DNA of 64,000 nucleotides, taken from positions 1 to 64,000 of the forward strand of contig NZ_JACZKG010000051.1 of the NCBI RefSeq assembly GCF_014860165.1, read 5' to 3'. The notes beneath the pieces were generated by a model. It searched no databases, had not been told where the DNA came from, and saw only the letters and a program-made list of their open reading frames with translations. This stretch comes from Devosia sp. Its GTDB lineage: Bacteria; Pseudomonadota; Alphaproteobacteria; Rhizobiales; Devosiaceae. Positions 25,515-34,577 of this stretch are shown here, piece after piece. Within the stretch, counting starts at the first letter, position 1; each line of letters starts with the position of its first letter. Made by a program: the position numbers and the translations under genes.

Positions 25515-27506
25515 ATGCGTTATCGCGCAGACATCGATGGTCTGCGGGCGGTTGCAGTTGGCGGCGTGCTCGCATTTCATTTCGGCTTGTCATTCGGTGA
25601 TGCGCGGGCCTTGCCGAGCGGCCTGCTCGGTGTCGACGTCTTCTTTGTTATCTCGGGCTACCTGATCACCCGGCACCTGCTCGAGCAGGACATCAGCGCC
25701 GGTGTGGTACTTGATTTCTATCGCCGCAGGGCGCGGCGTCTGCTGCCAGCCCTCTATCTAGTATGCGCGGCCACGTTGCTTGGCGGCTTCCTTATCCTCC
25801 CGCCGGAGGCGCTGCTGGCCCTGGCGCACAGTGCGCTGGCGGGTCTGCTCTTTGTCTCCAATCTCTACTTCTACTGGACGACCAACTACTGGTCCGAGGC
25901 CGCGGACCTCACGCCCCTCATTCATCTCTGGTCGCTGTCCGTCGAGGAGCAGTTTTACCTGCTCTACCCGCTAGCACTGTTTCTCCTCGGCAGGAGCAGG
26001 CGCCTACTGCTTATCGGCCTGGCGCTTGGCCTGGCCGTTTCGCTCACGGCGGCGCTGGTTATGGGAGCTGAGTCACCAGCGGTCTTCTATTTGGTTGTTT
26101 TTCGCATGTGGCAGCTTCTGGCCGGCGCGCTCGTCGCCTTGCTGCATGTGCGGCTCTCCGCACCGATGACCTTCAGGGGCCAGGGTGCCCTGCCAGCTCT
26201 GGGCCTTGCGCTGATCGTCGGAGCCTTTGCGCTGGGCGGAAATTATGGCGCCAATGTCGCCGCTGTGTCTGGATCGGTCCTGGTGATAGCTTTTCGCCGT
26301 AGCGGCGGGCTCGCCACGCGCATCCTGTCCTCGCAGCCGTTCGTGGCTGTCGGCCTTATCTCTTATCCGCTTTACCTTTGGCATCAACCGGTGCTGGCCC
26401 TTGCGCGCCAATACTCCCTCATCGATCTCGATGGCTTCAGCCGAACGGGCCTTTTGGCCCTGTGTCTGGTGCTTGCCGGCCTCACCTGGCGATTCATCGA
26501 AATGCCCGTTCGCCGCGGCAGGACATTGTCGCCGAAAGCCTGGATTGATGTGGCCCTGGCCAGCAGCGCGCTCATCATTGTGTGTCTGGGGATTGTTGCC
26601 TTCCGTGGTTTGCCACAGCGTTACAATGAGGAGCAACAACTGTTGCTGCAGGCAGCAGCAGAGCGCGGCACGACCGTGCTGGCTAACCAGGATTGCCAGA
26701 ACCGCTCGATCGAAAAGCCATGCCTGATCGGCGCAACCGGGGCCCCCGTGACATGGGCGGTGCTTGGTGACAGCCATGCAGAAACCTTGGCAGACGCTTT
26801 GTCAGCCCTGCTGTCCGACAACGGGATTGCTGCACAATTCCTGACCTATCCCGGCTGCCCCTTCGTCATTGGCGTGGAGCCCGTCTTCGGCACCGACGAA
26901 TGCGCGGACTTTGCCGCCGCTGTGCTTGCCAGGTTGCGTGCGGAGCAGGTCAAAACCGTTATCATCCATGATCGTGGCACAGCCTATTTCGTCGGCACGC
27001 GGTTCGATAATGGCGAAGGCGGTGTCGAACCAGGTGAACCGTTTGCAATGCAGCCAGCGGGCATGCCTGGCCTGGACGACGCGACGCGCATCGCCCGCGT
27101 CAACGCGCTCTGGGACAAGACGATCACCACGCTGCTCGAGAACGACATAGCCGTCATCTACGTCGCGCCAGTACCCGAGGTGGGGTGGCATGTTCCGCGC
27201 ATAGCGGCACGCTTGGCTGCTCGAGGCGGTGTTCCACTCACCACGAGCCGGGCGCGCTATCTCGAACGTCATCACGACCTTCTGGCCATGGTGCGGGAAC
27301 ATGATAGCCAGGGAGGTTTCATCGCAATCTATCCCGAAGCGGTATTTTGTGACGCAGGCGATGGGCGTTGTCAGACGCAGCAAAATGGCCAACTGCTCTA
27401 CACCGATACCGATCACCTGAGCCGGGCGGGCGGGAAGAAGCTTGTCGATGCCATCGGCAATGACATGAAAGTGCGCAACCTGATGAACGCGAGCCGCCAG
27501 CAATGA
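25515..27506 (+). CDS. OafA/YrhL-type acyltransferase with C-terminal SGNH domain
   Basis: A 663-residue membrane O-acyltransferase. Residues 1-340 form an acyltransferase-3 domain starting RYRADIDGLRAVAV with HFG near residue 22, GVDVFFVISGYLIT and about ten membrane spans. Residues from about 380 form a periplasmic SGNH domain with GDSHAE (about 417-422) and the matching TDHLS near 632. Such fusions O-acetylate lipid-linked or mature polysaccharide. It is likely to decorate the repeat unit of this locus. It starts six bases after the amidotransferase stop. Confidence 0.87.
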   Translation: MRYRADIDGLRAVAVGGVLAFHFGLSFGDARALPSGLLGVDVFFVISGYLITRHLLEQDISAGVVLDFYRRRARRLLPALYLVCAATLLGGFLILPPEALLALAHSALAGLLFVSNLYFYWTTNYWSEAADLTPLIHLWSLSVEEQFYLLYPLALFLLGRSRRLLLIGLALGLAVSLTAALVMGAESPAVFYLVVFRMWQLLAGALVALLHVRLSAPMTFRGQGALPALGLALIVGAFALGGNYGANVAAVSGSVLVIAFRRSGGLATRILSSQPFVAVGLISYPLYLWHQPVLALARQYSLIDLDGFSRTGLLALCLVLAGLTWRFIEMPVRRGRTLSPKAWIDVALASSALIIVCLGIVAFRGLPQRYNEEQQLLLQAAAERGTTVLANQDCQNRSIEKPCLIGATGAPVTWAVLGDSHAETLADALSALLSDNGIAAQFLTYPGCPFVIGVEPVFGTDECADFAAAVLARLRAEQVKTVIIHDRGTAYFVGTRFDNGEGGVEPGEPFAMQPAGMPGLDDATRIARVNALWDKTITTLLENDIAVIYVAPVPEVGWHVPRIAARLAARGGVPLTTSRARYLERHHDLLAMVREHDSQGGFIAIYPEAVFCDAGDGRCQTQQNGQLLYTDTDHLSRAGGKKLVDAIGNDMKVRNLMNASRQQ

Positions 27507-28723
27507 AGGTCCTCTATATCCACATGATCGGTGCCTTCGGTGGTGCCTCAAGGAGTCTCTCCGAAGCCATAGGCGCCTTCCCACCCGGCACGGTCGAGCC
27601 CCGGTTCGTGACCGCAAGAGGCAGTGTGGAGCGCTTTTTTGGCGCTCTTGGACCGGTCATCAGCGCACGCGGCATCACGCAGTTCGACAACACGCGCTAC
27701 AGTTACTACCGCGGCCTGCGCTGGCTGGTCATGCTCAGGGAACTGGCCTATCTGCCATCAACTATTGTCGCATTATATCGAGCCCGATCGCAGTGGCCGG
27801 ATATAGATCTCATCCACGTCAACGAATTCACGGGGCTCGTTCCCTGGCTCATTGCGCGGCGCTTGTTCAAGGTGCCGACCATCGTGCATGTGCGCTCGGT
27901 GGCGCGAGGCGGCCAGTCCTGGCGCACACGCATGATCTCGGCCCTGCTGTCGCGGCAGGCCGAGGCGGTGGTGGCCATCGACGAAACCGTGCGCGAGAGC
28001 CTGCCGGCCGACCTGCCCGTCACAGTCATCCACAACGCCTTCTCGCCGAAGAACGTGCCGATCGATGCGCCCCCGCTCGTCATGCCTCAGGCCTTGCGCC
28101 CCGACACATTCAAGGTTGGCTTCGTGGGCAACTTGCTCAAGGTCAAGGGCATAGGCGAACTGATCGAGGCGGCGGGCATGCTAGCCCGACGCGGCCACGA
28201 CCTGGAGTTTCTGATTGTCGGTGACGATGCTGCGCCGTCCAGAGGTCTCAAGGCCCGCCTGCTGAACTCCCTGGGTCTGGGGCAAAACATGAAGGCCGAG
28301 GTGCTCGCGGAGATTGACCGGCTGGGCATAAAGGAAAATATTCACATGCTCGGCTTCAGTCCGCGCATCGCAGAAGCCTATGAACAGATGGACGCCCTGT
28401 GCTTTCCCTCGCATTTCGACGCTCCCGGCAGGCCCATATTCGAGGCCGCGTTCGCTGGTGTGCCTTCCATCGTCGCCCTGCGCGCACCCAAGCCTGATAC
28501 TCTGGTGAATGGCGTCACCGGCCTTGCGGTGCCGCCACGAGACGCTGCTGCGCTCGCCGACGCCATTGCGCGTCTGGCGGAGGACCCACAACTCGCCAAG
28601 ACCATGGGCGCTGCCGCTCGAGCGATGGCGCATCGGAATTTTGACCCTCGCACCAATGCGGCGCTGCTGCTCAATGTCTACAGGTCCGTGCTGACTGTGG
28701 CCGCGGGCCAATCAAGGCAGTAA
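27503..28723 (+). CDS. Glycosyltransferase family 4 protein
   Basis: GT-B glycosyltransferase of 406 residues, cytoplasmic. N-terminal acceptor domain MKVLYIHMIGAFGGASRSLS, donor half with VGFVGNLLKVKGIGELIEA and FLIVGDDA, and the GT4 nucleotide-sugar motif FDAPGRPIFEAAFAGVPSIV near residue 310. ATGA-type overlap with the acyltransferase. Donor and acceptor cannot be read from sequence. Confidence 0.86.
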   Translation: MKVLYIHMIGAFGGASRSLSEAIGAFPPGTVEPRFVTARGSVERFFGALGPVISARGITQFDNTRYSYYRGLRWLVMLRELAYLPSTIVALYRARSQWPDIDLIHVNEFTGLVPWLIARRLFKVPTIVHVRSVARGGQSWRTRMISALLSRQAEAVVAIDETVRESLPADLPVTVIHNAFSPKNVPIDAPPLVMPQALRPDTFKVGFVGNLLKVKGIGELIEAAGMLARRGHDLEFLIVGDDAAPSRGLKARLLNSLGLGQNMKAEVLAEIDRLGIKENIHMLGFSPRIAEAYEQMDALCFPSHFDAPGRPIFEAAFAGVPSIVALRAPKPDTLVNGVTGLAVPPRDAAALADAIARLAEDPQLAKTMGAAARAMAHRNFDPRTNAALLLNVYRSVLTVAAGQSRQ

Positions 28724-28843
28724 ACGCGCTCGCCTTGGCCGCGAAACCGCGTCTCTGCCCTTTGCCCGAGCGGCTTGCATACGCCCGGCAATGCAGATAC
28801 CTCCTCCCGACAAATACGTTGTCGTTTCGAGGCGAGTTTTCGG

Positions 28844-29869
28844 ATGTCCCAGGCTAGGGTAGCAATCATCGGCGTCGGCCGCATGGGTATGCGGCATGCA
28901 TCGGTAGTGGGGGATCTCGGGCTGTCGCTGGAAGCGGTAAGCGATATCCTCCCCGATGCGCTGAGCGCGGCGGGAACGAAGCTCGGGCTTGGCGCCGACC
29001 GGCAGTATACCGACCCCTTCAGACTTATCGATGAGGTCAGGCCGGAGGTGTTGATTGTCAGCACCACGGCCCCGACGCATCGCGACCTGGTGGTGCATGC
29101 GGCACGGTCGGGCGTGCGGGCCGTGCTGTGCGAAAAGCCAGCGGCAACGTCCATCGCTGCCTGCGACGCGATGATCGAGGCCTGTCTCGACAGCGGTACT
29201 AGGCTGGCCATCAATCACCAGATGCGCTTCATGGAGCAGTATCAGAAGCCAAGGGATCTGGTGAACAGCCCGGCCTATGGCGGCCTGGGCAGCGTGATCG
29301 TCAGCGCCGGAAATTTCGGCATGGCCATGAATGGAACGCATTACTTCGAGATGTTCAGGTACCTGACCGACGAAGCCCCAGTGAGTGTCAATGCCTGGTT
29401 CTCACCCGAGGCGCTGCCGAACCCGCGCGGTCCGCAATTCATCGATGCCGCGGGGTCGGTGCGAATGACCACCGCCTCGGGCAAACGCTTCTATCTGGAT
29501 TGTTCGCCCGACCAGGGTCATGGCATGTTCGTCACATACAACTGCCGCAATGGTCGGATCGATATCGATGAACTGAGTGGGCAGATGACAATGACGGTGC
29601 GCGATCAGGAACATCGAGATCAACCAACGACGCGCTATGGCATGCCCTACTCCGTCACGGTTGCGGCAATCACCCCCGCCGACGCCGTAGCTCCCACCCG
29701 CTCCGTGCTGGAAGCGTTGCTGGCTGGTGCAAACTACCCCACGGGCGAGGACGGTCGGCTGGCCATGCAGGCACTGGTAGCGGCGCATATTTCCAACAAA
29801 CGAGGCGGTTCGACAGTCCGACTGGACGATCCGGAAATCGCCTCCTACGGCGACCTTCCCATTGCCTAA
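28844..29869 (+). CDS. Gfo/Idh/MocA-family oxidoreductase, third copy
   Basis: Sugar oxidoreductase of 341 residues from the ATG at 28844 (MSQARVAIIGVGRMGMRHAS). The Rossmann motif IGVGRMG is near residue 10 and VLCEKPAATSIAACD holds the catalytic Lys. NGTHYFEMFRYLTDE aligns with the family's substrate-side His helix. An upstream ATG at 28775 would add 23 residues outside the fold. It is preceded by a 120-bp gap, so it may start a new transcript. Substrate unknown. Confidence 0.8.
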   Translation: MSQARVAIIGVGRMGMRHASVVGDLGLSLEAVSDILPDALSAAGTKLGLGADRQYTDPFRLIDEVRPEVLIVSTTAPTHRDLVVHAARSGVRAVLCEKPAATSIAACDAMIEACLDSGTRLAINHQMRFMEQYQKPRDLVNSPAYGGLGSVIVSAGNFGMAMNGTHYFEMFRYLTDEAPVSVNAWFSPEALPNPRGPQFIDAAGSVRMTTASGKRFYLDCSPDQGHGMFVTYNCRNGRIDIDELSGQMTMTVRDQEHRDQPTTRYGMPYSVTVAAITPADAVAPTRSVLEALLAGANYPTGEDGRLAMQALVAAHISNKRGGSTVRLDDPEIASYGDLPIA

Positions 29870-29888
29870 TTCAGATCGCGCACCAGCA

Positions 29889-31733
29889 ATGCCATTCCTC
29901 GGTCACCTGCGCAGGCTGGCTTTCGGCTGGATCGACGGCCTCTTGCAGACCATCCACAATGCGCGCCTGACCTTCCGGCTGTCGCGCAGCAACTGGTCGA
30001 TGATGGCAGGGTTCATCGTCCTGGCGCTGCTCAATGCGCTCACCGACAGCTTCTCGGTCATGCTGATCGTGCCCTTGCTGCAGTCGTTCTCCGTCGACTC
30101 CGTATTTGGCGGTGTGCCGTTTCTCGAGCAGATCGGGGCGCTGCTCCAGCCACTAGATCCAACCAGCAGGCTTCGATGGGTTGCCCTGCTCATCCTGTTC
30201 ATCCTGGTGGCCAAGGGTATCCTGCAATACCTGCTCGACGTCATTGTCTACATCATGCCCCTGCGGGTCGAGCGGGACCTGCGCATCCGCGCTTTCATGG
30301 CGATCATGGAGAGCCGGCTGTCGTTTGCCGAGTCGCTGACTTCGGGCGAAACCGGTAACTTCACCGCCTCGTTCCCCGCACGAGCCGGCATCGCTGCACG
30401 TTTCCTGATGCAGTTGATTGCCGCGGTCATGACGATTGTCCTTATCCTGGGGCTGTTGCTGGCCATCACACCGACCGCACTGATGGGACTGGCTGCATTT
30501 GCCATCGTTGCCTCCGCATTGTTCCGCGCCATTACCGGGCCATTGTCGCGCCGGCTCGATACCCAGCTCACGGAAAGCCAGGAGCGCTTTACCCAGGCGT
30601 ATTTCGAGGCGGTGAATAACAAGCGCACCATCCGCATCTTCAATGCGACCGAGATATTTTTGGGTCGCATCCGCAAGCTTCTCGAGACCCTGCGCACGGT
30701 GCAGGCACAAACCATCGCCGTGCAGAACGCCACCTATCCGTTCTTTTCGGTCCTTGCCGGGTTGCTGGTCTGCCTGGCTGTTTTGGTCGCATCTTTCTAC
30801 CAGCCGGAAACCTCGCAATCGCTTCTGGGCATCCTGCTGGTCTTTCTGGTTGCCGCCACGCGGTTGCTCGGGCCGTTCAGCATCCTGCACATTGCCAACA
30901 TGCACTTTGCCATTCACTCCGAGGCCGTGGTTCAGATGACCCGCTTCCTGGATCAGGCCGCGGCCAATGTGGACACAGACGGCGTGCTGCCGCTGCCATC
31001 GGATCGTCCGCGGATCGAGTTCCGCGATGTCAGCTTTGCCTATCCGGGGTCGGAGACGGGTGTCCGCGATCTGTCCCTCACGATCAATCCATCCGAGTTC
31101 GTCGCCATCGTCGGGCCCTCCGGCGCTGGCAAGTCGACCATTTTCCATCTGATATCGCGCCTGCATCGCCCGTCATCGGGGCAGATACTGATCGACGACG
31201 TTCCGCTGGACGATCTGGCGGTGCGCAACTGGTGGGACTGTATCTCGATCGTGAGCCAGGACGTCCCGATCTTCAACGCGACCGTGCGCGACAACATCCA
31301 GTTTGGTGTCGATGAGGAGCCCGACGACCGGCGAATCATGGAGGCGCTGGCGCTGGCTTCGGCCGACGAGTTCGTCAGCCGGATGCCAGATGGTCTTGAG
31401 ACCCGGCTTGGCGAATTCGGCTCGGTCCTGTCTGGCGGTGAGCGCCAGCGCCTGGCGCTCGCCCGCGCTTTCTACCATCGCAAACCAATCGTCATGCTGG
31501 ACGAGGTGACAAGCCAGCTCGATGCTATCACCGAGCAGCGGGTGGCCGAAAGCATCAGGCGACTGCATGCCGACGGCTGCACTATCATCGCGATCGCCCA
31601 CCGTTATTCGACGGTTCGACAGGCAGATCGTCTCCTCGTCCTGGACAAGGGGCAGTTGGTGGATGCCGGCACGCCTGGGGATTTGACTCAGCGGAACGAA
31701 TTCGTGCAGGCCATGGCGCACGGCACCGCCTAG
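29889..31733 (+). CDS. ABC half-transporter, PglK/MsbA-like exporter
   Basis: Fused permease-ATPase of 614 residues from the ATG at 29889. A TTG at 29862, overlapping the previous stop region, would add nine residues. Six membrane spans occupy about residues 30-330. The ATPase domain from about 375 has Walker A GPSGAGKST, signature LSGGERQRLALARA and Walker B IVMLDEVTSQLD. Half-transporters in glycan loci can flip lipid-linked oligosaccharides, as PglK does. It could instead export another molecule. A Wzx is also present in this locus. Confidence 0.85.
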   Translation: MPFLGHLRRLAFGWIDGLLQTIHNARLTFRLSRSNWSMMAGFIVLALLNALTDSFSVMLIVPLLQSFSVDSVFGGVPFLEQIGALLQPLDPTSRLRWVALLILFILVAKGILQYLLDVIVYIMPLRVERDLRIRAFMAIMESRLSFAESLTSGETGNFTASFPARAGIAARFLMQLIAAVMTIVLILGLLLAITPTALMGLAAFAIVASALFRAITGPLSRRLDTQLTESQERFTQAYFEAVNNKRTIRIFNATEIFLGRIRKLLETLRTVQAQTIAVQNATYPFFSVLAGLLVCLAVLVASFYQPETSQSLLGILLVFLVAATRLLGPFSILHIANMHFAIHSEAVVQMTRFLDQAAANVDTDGVLPLPSDRPRIEFRDVSFAYPGSETGVRDLSLTINPSEFVAIVGPSGAGKSTIFHLISRLHRPSSGQILIDDVPLDDLAVRNWWDCISIVSQDVPIFNATVRDNIQFGVDEEPDDRRIMEALALASADEFVSRMPDGLETRLGEFGSVLSGGERQRLALARAFYHRKPIVMLDEVTSQLDAITEQRVAESIRRLHADGCTIIAIAHRYSTVRQADRLLVLDKGQLVDAGTPGDLTQRNEFVQAMAHGTA

Positions 31734-31743
31734 CCGCACCGGG

Positions 31744-33534
31744 ATGGATCATCCGATGCGAATACTGGTCTATCTCGATACCCCCCGCCAGCGCTCCTAC
31801 GTCGCAAGTGTCAAGGTTGCGGTCTCCGGCCTGGAGAACGCCCGGGTATTGGCGGGCGGCCCCGGCGCGACAGAAGGCTACTTCGAGCTTGCCGACGACG
31901 CCGACCTCTCCCTGGTCGCCAAAGGGCCACACGTGTCCTTGGCTACCCGGATTCGGCGCGCCTTGCGAGATGGATGGATCGGGCGGCACGTCGGCTATAC
32001 CCAGCTCCTGGAGGCGACACGAGCCACACGGCGACGCCTGCGAGCTGCGGCAAAGGGGCGAGGCACGACCATCAAGTCCCTTCGGCGGCGGCTGGTGATG
32101 GCGTTGCGCCCGGTCTGGGAAGCCTTGATGGTGGCTGCCCCTGTGATCAAACGGCCAGGCCAAGCCATTCAGACCGCCCTGCGGCGTTATGCGCGTGCCG
32201 TCCGGGGCATCAGCCCCATCCGACTGTTGCAGAAGCAGCATCAGCGGCTCCGGGCCCTGCCATCACCAATGCGGCAGATCGCCATGTTTTGGTCCCGTGC
32301 GACGTTCGCAATCGCCGCCGTCGGCACCATCGCCCTGAATTCGTTCGGTATTTCCCGGCAGGTACTGCAGCGCCGTATCCATATCCACGAAGCGACACAG
32401 CTGATCGAGCGCGCGCGTCCGCACGTAATCGTGGTGATGGAGGATAATGCGGAGGGTCTGACCGGGGTGATGACCTTCGCGGCGAGGCGAGCCGGCATCC
32501 CCTTTGTCGTGCTGCCCGACTACATTCCCAACCCCATCGAGCCGGCAACCTACTACTGGGACTCGCGGGCTCATCAGGTTCGTACCGTGCTCGACTGGCT
32601 GGTGGCGACTGCCTATCCCAAATGGGCCTACACCCATAGCGGCCGCAGGATGATCCGGCTGCCCTCCCCCACGATACTGGCCTACCACCTGTTGGGATGC
32701 GATCCCCCCGCCCCATGGATACTCAACTCCGGCTATGCAAACGCCATTGGCCTCGACAGCACGGCCATGTGGACGCACTATCACAGTCTCGGCTTCCGCG
32801 AGGACAAGCTCAGGATCATCGGCACGGCGCAGGATGATCGACTTCACGCCCGTTTCAGCCAGCGGGCTGAATTGCGAGCGGCGCTGATGCGCGATCTGGG
32901 CCTGCCGGCGGATCGTCCTGTCCTATTGTGTGCATTTCCGCCGGACCAGTATGCCAGTTCCGACACCGGCAGCTTCGAGTATCGAAGTTACGCCGACCTG
33001 GTGGCGGCATGGTTCGCCGAACTCGCGGCGATTTCTGACCGCGCGAATGTGATAGTGCGGCCGCATCCGCGCACCGAACCCGGTTTCCTGGAACAAGCCT
33101 GCCCCCCCGGGGTCCGCGTCATATGGACACCGACCGAGGACCTGATCCCAATCTGCGACCTTTATGTCGCCTCGGTTTCGACCACCATACGCTGGGCGCT
33201 GGGGCTGGGCCTGCCGGTGCTGAACTATGATTGCTACCGCTACTCCTATGGCGACTTTTCCGCGGCCAAGGGCGTTCGGGAATGCACCGACAGGTCAGCC
33301 TTTTCGAGGAATCTGCAGGACTTGGCCCACGACACCACTGAGTTGGCAGCGCGATCGCTGTCCGATCGTCATGCCTGGGGACAGGTCGATGGCCAATTCG
33401 CCAGTCGCCTGAGACACCTGCTGGAGGAAGCGTCCGAGGACGTCTCCAAGCCCGAACCTACGCACACGGTGCCGCAGGTGTCGGGCGCGACGCATATACG
33501 CGCCGTCCTCGCCCGGCTGCGATCACAACGCTGA
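31744..33534 (+). CDS. Large unknown protein, possible GT-B-like glycosyltransferase
   Basis: A 596-residue protein of no family I can name. An ATG at 31756 (MRILVYLDTPRQR) is an alternative start. Residues 95-200 are very rich in Arg and Ala and probably helical. From about residue 215 a two-domain pattern appears: RARPHVIVVMEDNAEGLTG, FVVLPDYIPNPIEPA, then PVLLCAFPPDQYASSD, VIVRPHPRTEPGF and DLYVASVSTTIRWALGLGLP. These resemble the C-terminal half of capsule-type GT-B enzymes. It follows the ABC exporter by 10 bp. Candidate transferase for a nonulosonate or other rare sugar. Confidence 0.55.
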   Translation: MDHPMRILVYLDTPRQRSYVASVKVAVSGLENARVLAGGPGATEGYFELADDADLSLVAKGPHVSLATRIRRALRDGWIGRHVGYTQLLEATRATRRRLRAAAKGRGTTIKSLRRRLVMALRPVWEALMVAAPVIKRPGQAIQTALRRYARAVRGISPIRLLQKQHQRLRALPSPMRQIAMFWSRATFAIAAVGTIALNSFGISRQVLQRRIHIHEATQLIERARPHVIVVMEDNAEGLTGVMTFAARRAGIPFVVLPDYIPNPIEPATYYWDSRAHQVRTVLDWLVATAYPKWAYTHSGRRMIRLPSPTILAYHLLGCDPPAPWILNSGYANAIGLDSTAMWTHYHSLGFREDKLRIIGTAQDDRLHARFSQRAELRAALMRDLGLPADRPVLLCAFPPDQYASSDTGSFEYRSYADLVAAWFAELAAISDRANVIVRPHPRTEPGFLEQACPPGVRVIWTPTEDLIPICDLYVASVSTTIRWALGLGLPVLNYDCYRYSYGDFSAAKGVRECTDRSAFSRNLQDLAHDTTELAARSLSDRHAWGQVDGQFASRLRHLLEEASEDVSKPEPTHTVPQVSGATHIRAVLARLRSQR

Positions 33535-33542
33535 CCCGTTCG

Positions 33543-34370
33543 TCAGGCCCGGCGGCCAAAGCTGAAGGCGCGGCTGAGTCTCCGGAGCTTTTCCGCCCCT
33601 GAAGTGGTGCGGGCGGCGCGGCGAACAGCTTCGCGCCCGAATGCAAAGCAGAGCACCAGGAAGATGGCCCCTCCCACGCTGGCCACCATGACGGCCCTCA
33701 GGCTCTGGGGGATTGGCGCTGTCGGCAGGCTCGGCGCGGAAACGACAATTCCGCCGCTCCCCGCCAACTTGGATTCGACGTCCAGCAGTTCAGCCTCACG
33801 CTTTGCCTGCTCATCGAGCAGCAAGACGACAGACCGCGCGTAGAGCTCGCTTTCGGCACCTGGAAGGGTGCCATCCGCCTCCTGCGCCAGCTTGGTGCTG
33901 ATCAGCTCGAGGTTTTCCAGAGCCTTGATGATGCGCTCCCTTGAGCGCTGGAGAATTTCGGTTCCGGTGGCATCGGGTGCAACCTCGGCCATGAAGGCCT
34001 TGATCACGGCATCGAGGCCAGCCTGGGCCGCCGGCGGCGACTCGGCCCGGAACGAGACAGAGTATGGCTGCGTGGGCTCCAGCGCAGGTTCGGCATGGGT
34101 CAGGTCAAGGTTCCACATCGCGCTGTCGACCCCCGTTCGCTCCAGGAAATCGGGAGCCGAGAAAAGGGCCAATTGCGCGGCATCCAGCGATACGATGGCA
34201 TTGGATTGATAGATCTTTGGCTGCAGCTGAAAATAGCCAAAGCCCGCCAGCACCGCGAGGATGCAGGCGATGGCAAGCATTTTCCAGGCCTCGGCAACGA
34301 CGACGATGGCGTCCAGCAAGCCAAAGTACGCATCGGACGGGGCCGGCTGTGTCTCACTGTCGTTGTTCAA
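33543..34370 (-). CDS. Wzz-like polysaccharide chain-length determinant
   Basis: Inner-membrane co-polymerase of 275 residues with the two-span Wzz layout: a first membrane span at about residues 31-48 (LAIACILAVLAGFGYF), a long periplasmic domain with helix-rich KALENLELISTKLAQE, and a second span near residues 225-245 (VMVASVGGAIFLVLCF). I choose the TTG at 34370 because GGGAGG lies six to seven bases upstream. The longer ORF to 34499 has a non-conserved Arg-rich N-terminus. It is the only leftward gene in the first half of the locus and is convergent with the gene at 31744. Confidence 0.72.
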   Translation of the reverse strand: MNNDSETQPAPSDAYFGLLDAIVVVAEAWKMLAIACILAVLAGFGYFQLQPKIYQSNAIVSLDAAQLALFSAPDFLERTGVDSAMWNLDLTHAEPALEPTQPYSVSFRAESPPAAQAGLDAVIKAFMAEVAPDATGTEILQRSRERIIKALENLELISTKLAQEADGTLPGAESELYARSVVLLLDEQAKREAELLDVESKLAGSGGIVVSAPSLPTAPIPQSLRAVMVASVGGAIFLVLCFAFGREAVRRAARTTSGAEKLRRLSRAFSFGRRA

Positions 34371-34577
34371 TGCAAACCTCCCAGGCGAGCCATCAGCGAT
34401 CTCGCCAGCCAAAAACGTCGATCGCACCGTTAGCGTGATCCTTCGCGGGGGTACAGACCCGTTCGGCATTTGTGCCTTTTTTCGATCCCGAGTGGCCAAA
34501 AACCGTTTTCATGGTAATGGGAACCGCGCCCATTCAAGCGGGCTAAACGATTTGAACTCCGACCAGGACACAGCATA

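Noticed and set aside
34371-34577. Possible promoter elements between the Wzz-like and fnlA genes
   Set aside because: A 207-bp divergent gap must contain promoters, but no -35/-10 pair or palindrome stood out enough to report.
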